This document shows positions 38,801 through 48,502 of a stretch of DNA of 64,000 bases, one piece after another (position 1 is the first letter of the stretch; each line of letters begins with the position of its first letter). The position numbers and the translations under genes are program-made. The notes beneath the pieces are model-generated. The model had not been told where the DNA came from and did not search any database. It was given only the letters and a program-made list of their open reading frames with translations. The DNA comes from Anniella stebbinsi (taxonomy: Eukaryota > Chordata > Lepidosauria > Squamata > Anniellidae). The DNA is taken from contig JARDYH010000004.1 of NCBI GenBank assembly GCA_029215795.1, positions 203,898,017 through 203,962,016 of the forward strand. The letters are read 5' to 3'.

Positions 38801-39763
38801 CGACTTTCATATAATAAAAAGTGGAAGCGTTTTCAGGATTACGCGGCCCTCAACGCGTTTGATTGTTCTACATCTGGCATGCCTGACATTATCTCGTTTC
38901 TTCACTCCTTGCATGTAGCAGGACTAAAGCCGGCGTCTATTCGTGTTTACCTGTCTGCAATTGCGGCCAACCATGGTTTGATTGACGGGTTTTCTGTTTT
39001 CACCCACCCGCTTGCAAGAGCCTTTTTGAGAGGGTTGCATAATTTGTTTCCAACTATTCGTCCAATAGTACCGCAGTGGAGCCTCTCGGTGGTTCTTGCA
39101 GTCCTTACTTCAAAACCATTTGAGCCTTTAGCTACAATAGACCTTCGTTTGTTAACGTTTAAAACAGTTTTTTTAGTGGCAGTCACATCTGCAAGGCGAG
39201 TATCAGAGTTGGCAGCACTGCTAGTGGACCCTCCATACCTACAGTTTTTTAGGGACAAGGTAGTGATGCGCCCAGACCCCACGTTCATTCCTAAAGTTTC
39301 CTCCTCTTTCCACGTGAGTCAAGATATTGTTCTGCCTACGTTCTTCGAACCGTCATCAGACCCTTTGTCTTCAACCTTACATGCCCTGGATGTTCGGAGA
39401 ACATTGGCCTTCTATAAGTCAAGAACTGAACAAGTTCGCAAATCTCGCAAATTGTTTGTCTGCTATGGTGGCAAGAATAAGGGATTGGCGGTGTCGCCGC
39501 AGCGCATCTCAAAATGGGTTGTTCAAACCATTGTCCTGGCCTACCAAATTGTCAAAAAGGAACCACCTTTTTACCTAACAGCGCATTCTGTCAGAGCACA
39601 GGCAACCTCTTCGGCTCTGCTCCAAGGGGCTTCTCTTTCTGACCTTTGCAAGGCAGCTACCTGGACTAATGCTTCCACCTTCGTAAAGCATTATCGTCTA
39701 GATGTAAGAGCGAGACGGGACTCCTCGTTTGGAAGAGCGGTCCTCTCCTCGATCTGCCAATAA
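35834..39763 (+). CDS. DIRS gag-like / tyrosine recombinase continuous frame (1309 aa)
   Basis: The first ~60 residues carry a Cys/His cluster (CTRCRAKIAL, DGHSFCLICLGE, SHIVESCTHC) like the N-terminus of DIRS gag proteins. Next come a Ser/Pro/Lys-rich and Arg-Ser-His-rich region (~70-390) and a gag-like region to about residue 565. Residues ~566-960 are the out-of-frame shadow of the RT-thumb/RNase H/methyltransferase-like block. Residues ~970-1309 form a tyrosine recombinase with R1122 (SARRVSEL), H1251-x-x-R1254 (HSVRAQ) and the nucleophile candidate Y1287 (KHYRLD). In related elements gag and recombinase are separate frames. Here a deletion near 37525 leaves one uninterrupted frame. Whether the continuous product is made is unknown; internal initiation for the recombinase is also possible. 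Confidence 0.85.
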   Translation: MAQTALFKLCTRCRAKIALTDGHSFCLICLGESHIVESCTHCMRFSRQTRRNRADRLRSLLWSKALSAVDRPRPLTQQAAASASGERMIRSNPASPGSPPLGTAAQATITGASPPSSPQVKRVKKSKPVKKSVPKKKSSASKKSASLPSTMPSTTSRKVVALVHKAPSVPTELSTSRHRTLSPASTSHSSQRAKSPPSTSIPRRQSPSPLRTPPTPKELPERSLPSPGPIEITSDMEDVVPMPMEPPTSAQRPKDLRHRCRPRDRVSVSQSLSRSRSRSRDWDVYSEHSHYSDRSRYRFDPYTGRRINAEQAPPPVPPRRTTSLSESSTRHRRTSSTRHRERPLTATMTASRRREPSPPRHRELLAPRHREPSKSFEEYASDTSSAPSPRPSEPSPSDDVGTGDRASPTMEMGSFSDQMMRLAQSLGIECQQQVEEEDDDGLYDVMYTDPSPQLTLPMIKVLLKTVKQSWQNPATIGPISKRLDAIYKVKETKAPFLFQHPKPNSVVVEAAQGKSGRTHSAPTDKEGRKLDSYGRRIYSSSSLGIKITNYMALMARYQLFLWEKISSFAWAANKLRKIRHTTITANTVYRGYPRLYHRQSIPSSRQDTNPATIVVETTTRAASLCIPNSETAGINGSSRIRRPLGTSANASPSDIPSPRVLTHAKSTQNNTYRTAICPKIPRMVVNPDQSCSRNAFYNKGPLSHSNNGRVYGRMGSSPRRPDNTRKMVTFRDEATYQYVRAAGCQEGSSSLSSASSRAPCPDTVRQYHSSVVSQQGGRYAISPTPAACNEHYRLGHFPRYATICSTYCRQAKCQGQRPKQVVHGHARVGTLPKRTVPSICSLGTPRHRSFCDSCQRSVPCVLLQSRHRERVTRGRPPMGLVERFSVHVPSIPANCQGGDTGSTQQLRRDYDRAVVAKATLVHVATQTDTLGNLAPTLYTQPSLSGEGEHSAPGYPDLTPHSLAHPTSWQHFSFSDGVRSILEASRKPSTRLSYNKKWKRFQDYAALNAFDCSTSGMPDIISFLHSLHVAGLKPASIRVYLSAIAANHGLIDGFSVFTHPLARAFLRGLHNLFPTIRPIVPQWSLSVVLAVLTSKPFEPLATIDLRLLTFKTVFLVAVTSARRVSELAALLVDPPYLQFFRDKVVMRPDPTFIPKVSSSFHVSQDIVLPTFFEPSSDPLSSTLHALDVRRTLAFYKSRTEQVRKSRKLFVCYGGKNKGLAVSPQRISKWVVQTIVLAYQIVKKEPPFYLTAHSVRAQATSSALLQGASLSDLCKAATWTNASTFVKHYRLDVRARRDSSFGRAVLSSICQ
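37525..38777 (+). pseudogene. DIRS RT thumb + RNase H + methyltransferase-like block, palm domain deleted
   Basis: This block reads in the frame one base ahead (+1) of the 1309-codon frame. It is recognisable from LGLQINYEKSVIQPSQ and FIGVILDSTTGRAFLP (RT thumb/connection). An RNase H domain follows, with TTDASMDGWGAH, the helix ELLAVKKAL, LSDNTTVVWYLNK and HIAGKQNVKANDLSR. A segment GHPDIDLFATAANAVCPAY...FPPFPLIAKVV matches the methyltransferase-like module of DIRS/Ngaro polyproteins. It ends at the stop at 38777 and overlaps the recombinase frame slightly. No LDLKDAYFHI-type or YLDD palm sequence is present, so the reverse transcriptase is broken although the retained part has no stop codon. 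Confidence 0.82.
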
Positions 39764-39810
39764 CCAAGCAGCATGCCTACCCACCACCGGTAAGTTTTTG
39801 CTTATTATTC

Positions 39811-39904
39811 GCCCATATGTGTGATGCACAGAGACCACGAAGAAGAAATGCAGGTTGCTTACCTGTAACTGTAGTTCTTCGAGTGGTCATCTGTGCAGTC
39901 ACAC
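39811..39904 (-). repeat. Internal complementary region (ICR) of the DIRS element
   Basis: 39811-39847 is the reverse complement of the left end (35468-35504). 39843-39904 is the reverse complement of the right end (40148-40209). The two matches overlap by 5 bp (AAGAA). This reproduces the junction of the two element ends and is the template feature used in DIRS replication models to complete the termini and form a circle. Confidence 0.93.
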
Positions 39905-40014
39905 AACCCACCCACCATCCCCTCTTGGCATCGCTGTTGTGATGGTCAAGTTGTTCGAGCATGCTCGTTTAATAAAAACACTGTACCTTAGTCGCGAGGC
40001 CAAGCGGTCTCAGG

Positions 40015-40153
40015 GAACTGAGGTAAGCGACGAGCGGGAACCCTGAGCATGCGCGGTAGGATGGTGGGGGGAGGGGTTCCCGCCAAAAGTCTAAGCTAGC
40101 TAGCGAAGTTTCCCGAAGCTAGGCTCGGCGTCGGCGCGAGCCCATATGTGTGA
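40015..40153 (-). repeat. Right inverted terminal repeat of the DIRS element
   Basis: Exact reverse complement of 35491-35629. Beyond it lies a 56-bp right-end extension (40154-40209) ending GCATTTCTT. That extension has no left-end counterpart but is copied in the internal complementary region. Confidence 0.95.
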
Positions 40154-40920
40154 CTGCACAGATGACCACTCGAAGAACTACAGTTACAGGTAAGCAACCT
40201 GCATTTCTTAGTATTGTTTATCAGTAATCAATTGTATTCTATTGTGTACATGCAGTAGCACTTCAGTTAGATGGTACAAAGTCAAGCTTCTACTGACACC
40301 ACGGTTCTTCCAAAAGCATTTCATTTGACATCAGCCTGAGGACTCATGTACCAGTATACAAGACTCGCCTTGTTTCATTGCATGCTGTTTTAAAACAGTT
40401 ATAGCATTGGCCTGCTCCACTATGATGGCTCTGCTTAGAGGCTGTGTGTGTTCCATTCCGTTCCTGATATTGTAATGGAAAGGAGGATGAAATGTTTTAA
40501 AGTCTACAGGAAATATTGCTATTCAGACCCGAAGGAAAGAAAATGGTGGATTCTGTACATCCCTTGGGCAAATGTTCTCAACTGAGTTATAAACATTGGT
40601 TTCCCTTTGTTTTATTACTCAAAATAAATGGCGAGGTAAAGTTCCTTATTACTGAGTCATCCAAACTCTACTACTTTGTTCTCTAATGTAAATGTTACAC
40701 CTTCTAGGATGTAACATCCTGGAACTGGCCATCTTTCAATTAAACATTGTTCACTTGGTTCCCTCCGTTGCGGACCTCTAAAGAGGTCCAAAGAAAGCCT
40801 TTTTTTTTTAATTGTGTGCATTCAAATAAAACAGTATGAAACAATGTTCTTGATGCCTTTTGAAAAGCCTCAACAAACAAGTCAGCACTTTATTTCAATT
40901 AAGAAATGTAAAGCTCCAAG

Positions 40921-42097
40921 TTATTTATTTATTTATTTTATTCCATTTATATACCGCCCCATAGCCGAAGCTCTCTGAGTGGTTTACAAAAATTAAAAAC
41001 ATTGAACAATTAAAACACCAATATACAAAATTTTAAAGCATAAAGCATAAAAACAAGTTAAAATTACAATATCCTTCTGGGTCAAAGCACAACAACAACA
41101 CAAAACACAAAAACCCTCATCATATGCTGTTAAATGCCTGGGAGAAGAGGAAAATCTTGACCTGGCGCTGAAAAGATAACGATGTTGGCGCCAGGCGAGC
41201 CTTGTCAGGGAGATCATTCCATAATTGAGGGGCCACCACTGAAAAGGCCCTTTCCCTTGTTGCCACCCTCCGTGCCTCCCTTGGAGTAGGCAACCGGAGG
41301 AGGACCTTCGATGTGGATCGTAGTGTACGGGTAGGTTCGTGTCGGGAGAGGCGTTCCATCAGGTATTGTGGTCCCAAGCCGTGTAAGGCTTTATAGGTTA
41401 AAGCCAGCATCTTGAATTGGGCTTGGAAACGTATAGGCAGCCAATGCAAGTGGCCCAGAGTAGGTCTTAAATGCTCGAACCTTCTGGTTCCTGTTATCAC
41501 TCTGGCCACTGCATTTTGCACAAGCTGCAGCTTCTGAACCGTCTTCAAAGGCAGCCCCACGTAGAGTGCATTGCAGTAATCCAATTTAGAGATTACCAGA
41601 GCATAGACAACTGAAGCCAGGTTATCCCTGTCCAGATAGGGGCATAGCTGGGCCACCAACCGAAGTTGGTAGAAGGCACTCCGTGCCACCGAGGCCACCT
41701 GAGCCTCAAGTGACAGAGATGGTTCTAGGAGAACCCCCAAGCTACGAACCCGCTGCTTCAGGGGGAGTGCAATCCCATCCAGAACAGGTTGAAGACCCTC
41801 CATCCGGTCAGCAGAACCACCCACTAACAGCATCTCAGTCTTGTCTGGATTGAGTTTCAGTTTATTAGCCCTCATCCAGTCCATTGTCGCAGCCAGGCAC
41901 TGGTTCAGCACATCCACAGCCTCACCTGCTGAAGATGAGAAGGAGAAATAGAGTTGCGTGTCATCAGCGTACTGATGACAACGCACCCCAAAACTGCAGA
42001 TGACCGCTCTCAACGGTTTCATGTAGATGTTGAACAGCATGGGGGACAAGACTGTCTCCTGAGGAACCCCATACTGGAGAATCCACGGGGCTCTTGC
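40921..42097 (-). mobile_element. L2-type LINE, 5'-truncated, with a 309-codon open RT C-terminus
   Basis: On the minus strand an uninterrupted frame (42049-41120) runs from MSPMLFNIYMKPL through the RT catalytic YADDTQLYF, MRANKLKLNPDKTE, LGVLLEPSLSLEAQV, LDYCNALYVGLPLKTVQKLQLVQN and LHWLPI to FSVVAPQLWNDLP, the classic L2-clade RT end. The 3' UTR holds TATATACCGCCCCATAG in inverse sense and ends in a (TTTA)n/(AAAT)n tail at 40921. The 5' end is truncated near 42097. The open frame suggests relatively recent insertion. Confidence 0.9.
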
Positions 42098-44611
42098 TTT
42101 GAGTTTAAAGTAAGATACCTCAGAGTGCAGAATGAGTTTTAATTGGAAAGCCTTTCAAGTGTCCCCCCCTCCATTTTTGGCAATAGGGTGAGAAATGGGT
42201 GATCCACAAAGAACAAGCAAACCAGAAAACTTTTCTCCATTACAACAAAAGTTTAAATATTTCTGCCCTGATCCCTACATTTGTTCCACTCATGTAACAA
42301 AAAGAACCAGTTTATTTTTGCAGTAATCCATCAGAGGCTGAAATCTGGGAGTTTTAAGCATGTCTAACTCTGTTAACTTGTGGCCTATGACTATTTGCAT
42401 AATTGGGAACACTCTGTCCATGTAAGATATGCATGGCTGTTAAGGGATAAATATCCTTGATTTGAAAACAAATCCTTTGTTAGATTGGTTTAACTAAATC
42501 TAGGGTTTTGCTTATGTAGTCCAGTGCATGTTACCTGGTCTGTGGGTACAGATATACTGAATATTCCATTTATGCCTGTAGTTGACTATGTTTTGTACTG
42601 TCTTCCTATATATGTGTAGTGATGTTCTTGATAGAGGCACAGTTGGACTGTCATAGAGATCTGAATAGCGCTTAAAATGTGCTTGCAGTTATTCCCCATG
42701 TTGGTACAGTGCTGTGTTCAGTTTTAATAGATGCAATAAATCTAATTTAGCTCCTAGCTCTGAATACTGAATCAATTAATAGTGATTTTAACATCTCAGT
42801 AAAACAAATGGCATTACAAAAGGCATTGCATCTATGTGAAATTAATAGAAGACTTTCCTTTTTCTTTAATGGTATGTATGGTTTTTAAGTTTTCAGAATT
42901 GACATTAACTAATGCTAAATGGATTTGTGTGTTTGACAAGTGCGCTGAAATGGGGAGTGATGAAAGTATTGGATACATCTATTTGTTTTTTAAGTAACTT
43001 CAATAATCTCCAAATGGAAGTTCTGCCTTCAAGTCGTCGCTAGAGGGCTATCTAACACAACCTTTTCATTGAGCTGCTTTTTGACTTGCCTGTGTTCTTG
43101 CCTCTGTTTTTAATCTAAAGCGATGTTTTAAAAGCTGTCTTTATGCATACCAGTAACACTAGATTTACTAATCCTATAAGTTACTTAAAAAACATGTTAT
43201 CCTTTTCATGAAATTGTGGTTTAAAGGTCCGGAAATACATTTTATACTGTGGACAAGTCAAACTTACTAGCCCAATGTATGCTGATGGTGCATTGTGTGT
43301 TACATACGTGTGCTGTAGCTGAGATAGCAGACTTTGTAATAGTTACAGAACTTGATTAATTCTCATGCTTGAATCAAAGTTGAAATTAAGAGAAATGCTT
43401 TGTAATGCATAAAAGCAGAATGTTTTAATGAATTGCTATAACACTTCATAAAATGACTTTCTCCTTCACCCTTGCTCTTGCATCCAAAGCAGGCTTAGCA
43501 GAAAGTGTTTTTCATACTCCACAGCTTTTAAAAGTTTGAACCACTACTAGCAATTTGATTAGAAAAACAATATTTAGCTGCAGCCATTATCTTCTCTTTG
43601 AAACACAACACCACATACTTAGATCTTGTCACTATATCAGTCCTATCCATAGGCCTTCATGCCATAAAATATAAACATTAAAGTATAATTTTGTTAATAA
43701 ATAAGAGTAAACTAATGACATGTGTTTATAATTCTTAACTGGATGTTTATCCCCATGTAAAATTGCCTTTATGCAGATGAAGTCCTTTAATATGAAAAAC
43801 ACATTAAAATGTTTTATTTTCTGCAGTTTTTACTCATGGCTACGTATTTCTGCAAATTAACACTTTCAAGATGAGAGATGTTTATGATAGAGGAAGGTTA
43901 TTCCTAGGCTCCTTCCACTAGAAGTTAAATAAAGTAGCATTAATTTTTTAAATAGATACAAAGCCTTGTAGTAAAACAATGGAACTTTGCCATTAATGGA
44001 AAATGTCACTTGTCTGTAAATTTGATGAATATTTGTTCTCTTATGTAAACATGGTAGAAGTAAGATTCATTTGCATCTCTTCATGCACTGGAAGTGTTGC
44101 ATGTGAATGCATGAATCTTAGCTATGCTTGAATTTACCTATTCTAGAGTGGGATTTTTTTTATGATGCAAATCTGCCACTGGCCGGGACTTGTGTTAACC
44201 TAGGTTTTTATCCTTTTTTGCAGATAATAAGAGTAAAAACATTAGGTGTACTTTGGGATTATAGCTAAGATTAGAGCTTTTGCAGAGGCTGCCCCTAAAT
44301 GGTATCTGTTTCCATAAAGCTAGCATAATTCAGCAGTTCTGTGTGTACATGCTTATCTGGGAGTAAACCCCATTAAACATTGTGGGACTTCCTACTGAGT
44401 AGACATGCATAGGATTGCACTGTTAATCACTAAGCCTTTCTCAGCCTTGGGTCCCCATCATCCCTAGCCATTGATCATGTCGGCTGGGGATGATAGAAAC
44501 TCTAGTTCAACAACCTTTGGGAACTCAAGGCTGGAAAACGCTGCTCAAGGATCTTATCATAACATTGTGGTAGCGTGAATCCTTAGGATGCTATCCTAAA
44601 CACCATTACTG

Positions 44612-44647
44612 CCAGATCCTCAAGAGAAGCCAGATCCTCAAGAGAAG
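44612..44647 (+). repeat. Perfect 18-bp tandem duplication
   Basis: Two adjacent units of CCAGATCCTCAAGAGAAG. Confidence 0.95.
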
Positions 44648-47559
44648 CCAGCCCCTGCCAGTCTTTTCTGCTGGAATAGCAACCAGCTTGGCCACTGCTG
44701 GCCGGTGGTATTAGTCTTTCCTGTGGGTAAGGGGTGGTGGTGGGTTGCCATTTGACTACTCTAAAGCAAGGTGTCCTTGCTTCACCGCAGCCAAACTCTG
44801 AAGCAAGGACACAAACCCCATTTGCAACAGCCTTCCTACCAGTCTTGGAGCTGGGGAGAGGGCAGGGATCACCATGAAACCAGCGGAACAATCCGCACCC
44901 ACCTCTGCAGCTTCGAAGTTGGGAGTAAAGTTTGTTGCTCACCAGATTCACAGTCACCACAGCAACCATGTCAAAGTACAGTGACTTCGGATAAAGAACC
45001 CATGAAATCAGTCATCCTTCTGAGTGGTTGAGCTATTAGACTGGTTTAGCCCAAATAAAATGAAAGATGTGACCTTTTGAACCCTTTGGTTGTTAAAACT
45101 GGCTTTGGCTATTATTTTGTTTCTAAAATTCCCCCACCAATTTTGATCATGCTTAACAGTTTTTTATATAAGAAGAATGAAAGGAATATGGCCCTGCCAT
45201 TGAAGTCAATCACAGTGGTTGCCCTTAACTCTGCTAGTAGGTATAGGTTTGCGTGTGTATTTCTAGGTCTGTCTTCAGAACACCAAATTTAAACTTCCCA
45301 GATGTTATGAGCTGAAACCTCTATTTGCCAAGTGGCAGAATTTGTGTTTTGTTTCATTTCTAAATGTTTTCAGATAATTGCTGACTATAGACCATCCATC
45401 AACTTCATGTGACAGTTGTTGCCGTTTCTTTTAATTTTGCCTCATACTCTTTTCTCAGGGATGTGCCCAATGTATCCTATTAAGTTGTTTACCCCAAATA
45501 ATGCTAATTTGGTTTGGCTAGAAGATTCCCAGAGCATCTAGTTCCTGTACCCATTGACAAATTTCTAGTATATTGCCAACGATGTTCTAGCCTGCGTCTT
45601 ACTTGTAAGGAATGGAAGAATGTAGAAGCAGACTTCAGTTTTTGTCATGTTTTGTGAATGGCTCCCTTACTTTAAGAAACTGCAGAATATTATCCTGTTT
45701 CAAAATCAAAGCACGACAGACAATTTTTTTAAGGACATGAAGCTCCTCTTGAGGAGGGGAAAAAAAGAAAGAAAAGAAGGCTGCTTAGGCACCAAACATC
45801 TAAACTGTTTTTAGTTATGAATAATTTTTAGACACGTCATTGGCGAGAAATTAACTTTGTGGTGACTCCATCACGTTTTTTTCCCCACTTGAATGTTGTT
45901 CTGGTTGTCTGCGTACTTCTCTGTGCAGTTTGGCAAATGCCGTGTTACACTGTTTCTATCCAAAATGTGTTCTTTGAAAAGGCTGTGCAGTTGTACTGCC
46001 TTATGCCAAGCTGTTGGGTCTTTCTTGGCGATGAATTTAGGCCGCCATACTGGAAGACAAATTGATGCTGATACAAGGTTTAGAAGGTGAGGTGGAAGAA
46101 ACACGTCTTGTATTTCCTTCATTGCTACTCTCATAAAGATAGGATTAGCGGGGAGTGATGCCATGGAAGTATATTTTTTCGATATATTGAAAGAATGAAC
46201 ATATCCCTTTGGGAATGTGCACACCTCATCCCCTTCCCTCCCAATTCAGAAGCAACAACAGAGGAAGTGTGACCCACTTGTTCTTATGCTGTCCAAAGAG
46301 GATATATTAAACTTTATAGCAGGTCAGTTAACCTTGCAGTCTCTGGACTGTGTTATTGGCTATTGCCTTTTTGGTGGGTCATATATATTTCTAAACAAAT
46401 TTGATTTTACACACAAAGTGTAAGACCCAGTATAGATCTAATGCTACCTTGGTTTGTTTTCTTTAACCACAATTAAGCGGAACATCTGAATACTTAAAAT
46501 TTTATTAAAAGATTGGCCACAAATCGAATCTGAACTACAGTTTGACATGAGTGCTCAAGTCATGGTTTTGCTCTGACAGTAGCTGAACGTGGCATCTATC
46601 CTGGGCCTATGTTGACAGTGGCCTGGTTCAGAAGAGACTCCTAGGCTTCATAAACAATGGTGTGTCTGAATGTGTTCCAGGAACTCTCCTTTCCTTTCCA
46701 CTCTCTTTTGTAGGCCAGGAATCACCTCTGCTCACCAGCAAACGCTCCTGATTGGCTGCTTTTCTTTCGAAATAAAGGTGGCTGTGTTAAACACAGTGTT
46801 TTTATTTTATTTTAAAGAGTGCTTAATTTAATGTGTAGTTTAACCCTTAGTCTCCAGTGTGGCTGCTGCTTATTTCAGTGTTGTTAGAACAGCTACGTAA
46901 TAGGAGTTGGATTTCTGATGTTCTCTGAAACCAGTTTTTGGTGGTTCTTTTGCTTAGATTTGGAAGCATATGGCAGTGCAGCTGTTTATGTAATGTCAAG
47001 CCCTTTGCTGTGATCCCTCTGAACAGTCTCTATCAGGTTAACCCCAAAAGGAGACTTGGGACACCTTAAAAGAAAAACACCCATTTATTACACCATAAGC
47101 TTTCGTGGACTACACCCCATCGATGGCTGATGCCAGCCTTTCTCGGGAATACTATCTTCAAACGTTATGAGTCAGTCCTGACAGAGTTCTCTGAAGGCTT
47201 TTTCAAGAATTCTCCAGAGGAAGGTCATTACTAAATTACTGGGCTGAAACGTGTTAGACTTCTTAAAGAATAAAACTTTCGGCATGTTGAAACTAGTTCT
47301 CTCTTTTTTGGATCTATTGTGAATGCTTTCCAGTTCTCTCATACTTTCCTTATGCCAGTCTTCCCCAATCCAGTGCCCTCCAGATGTGTTTCATGCTGTC
47401 ACTCCCATAATTGCCAGCCAGCAAGGGAGTTGCAGTTCAACACATATGGAGGGGGCAAGGTTGGGGAATCCTGGCTCATGCATAATAAATTTGTTGCATC
47501 ACAATACACTGTGTTTTTGCTGAAGCAGACTGACAAGATGTGGTGATAGCCACCAATTT

Positions 47560-47831
47560 AGATGGCTTTAAAAGGGGTGGTGGTGGATAAATTCCTGAAG
47601 GAGAAGGCTATCAATGGCTACTAGCCCTGATGGTTATGTGCTATCTCCAGTATCCGAGGCAGTAAGTCTGTGTGCACCAGTTGCTGGGAAATATGGGTAG
47701 GAGGGTGCTGTTGCTCCATGTTCTGCTTTGTTGGTCCCTGGTCAACAGCTGGTTGGACACTGTGTGAACAGAGTGCTGGACTAGATGGAATCTTGGTCTG
47801 ATCCAGCATGGCACTACTTATGTTCTTATGA
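47560..47831 (+). mobile_element. CR1-like LINE 3' end
   Basis: The stretch contains GGATAAATTCCTGAAGGAGAAGGCTATCAATGGCTAC, GTGCACCAGTTGCTGGGAAATATGGG and the terminal block GGACTAGATGG...GGTCTGATCCAGCATGGCAC...TTATGTTCTTATGAC. It is a better-preserved relative of 9586-9735. No open frame. Confidence 0.65.
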
Positions 47832-48388
47832 CATAGCTGCCCCTCTGGAAACTTAAATTAGCTTGGAATTCTGTGCTTTGCACTTAACTGCTGCATCCCA
47901 TTCTCCATTCTTTATTTCTGGATTTCCCATATAGGCTACTGATTACAAGATGACTTAATATGCATCTCACCTCTTTCCTGCATATGTAACATCCCCCTTT
48001 TTAAGCATAGTGTTTCCCCCTTTTCATGTTATTTTGTATACTCTCATGGAGAAAGAAGGACACTATGGATTGTGTGTGCCTTTCTTTGATTAAAGAAATT
48101 GCTTCAGCAAGTTATGTCTGTAAGGGAAAACTAAAGTTAATTCATTTCTCCAGAATTTTCTGAGCTATTGCTGGATTTCCCAGTAAAATTAATCCCATGT
48201 AAATGTGTTTCTGCAGATAACTCAAATGGAAAAAAGTACTAGCACAGTTGCAAGTTAAATCTGATTCTGGCTGGGAAAATTAGGTTCTTCATTTTAAAAG
48301 GCAGTGTTCTACTGAACCGCAACACCACCATTTCAAAATGTTAAAATTGTTGTTTTTATCTATTGAAAACATTTGCCTTTTCCCCTAG

Positions 48389-48502
48389 GACATTGTACCA
48401 GTGGATGCCTCTTATGAAGTTAAGGAGCTGTACGTTCCTGAAAACAAACTTAAATTGGCCAAAACAGATGCAGAGACTTTACCGGCCCTGGAAATAAATA
48501 AG
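48389..48502 (+). CDS. PAPSS1: PAPSS1 exon 6 (inter-domain linker, residues 224-261)
   Basis: The exon encodes the linker between kinase and sulfurylase and the first residues of the ATP sulfurylase domain: [36 protein letters not shown]. It is 114 nt, a multiple of three with phase 0 on both sides, so skipping would not shift the frame. Acceptor CCCCTAG and donor AAG|GTAATA are standard. [17 protein letters not shown] is characteristic of animal PAPS synthases. Confidence 0.97.

Larger units (their letters stand above)
35468..40209 (+). mobile_element. DIRS-type tyrosine-recombinase retrotransposon, internally deleted
   Basis: Three structural marks identify a DIRS element. First, the terminal repeats are inverted (35491-35629 against 40015-40153, identical over 139 bp). 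Second, an internal complementary region (39811-39904) matches the reverse complement of both outer ends. Third, a tyrosine recombinase replaces an integrase. The element is about 4.74 kb and lies in sense orientation in PAPSS1 intron 5. There is no obvious target-site duplication, as expected for this class, since DIRS integrate through recombination of a circle. The domain order is gag-like, [RT palm missing], RT thumb/RNase H, methyltransferase-like, tyrosine recombinase. Identical ITRs and long open frames indicate a young insertion, but loss of the palm domain means it cannot be autonomous. Confidence 0.93.
32929..48388 (+). other. PAPSS1: PAPSS1 intron 5 (15.5 kb)
   Basis: The donor is GTATGT and the acceptor is CCCCTAG. 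The intron contains the compound palindromic element (33166-33480), a mariner-like MITE (34237-34417), the DIRS element (35468-40209), an L2 copy (40921-42097) and a CR1-like 3' end (47560-47831). The stretches 42110-44330, 44660-47030 and 47840-48380 are AT-rich DNA in which I recognise no gene; short open frames there have no domain signature. Confidence 0.85.

Noticed and set aside
35834..39763. The 1309-codon frame as a host gene
   Set aside because: Inverted terminal repeats, the internal complementary region and DIRS recombinase motifs show it belongs to a retrotransposon.
47040..47160. Stretch with CCATAAGCTTTCGTGGACTACACCCCATCGATGG resembling an ancient conserved repeat
   Set aside because: The motif looks familiar from vertebrate repeats, but I could not delimit or name the element with confidence.
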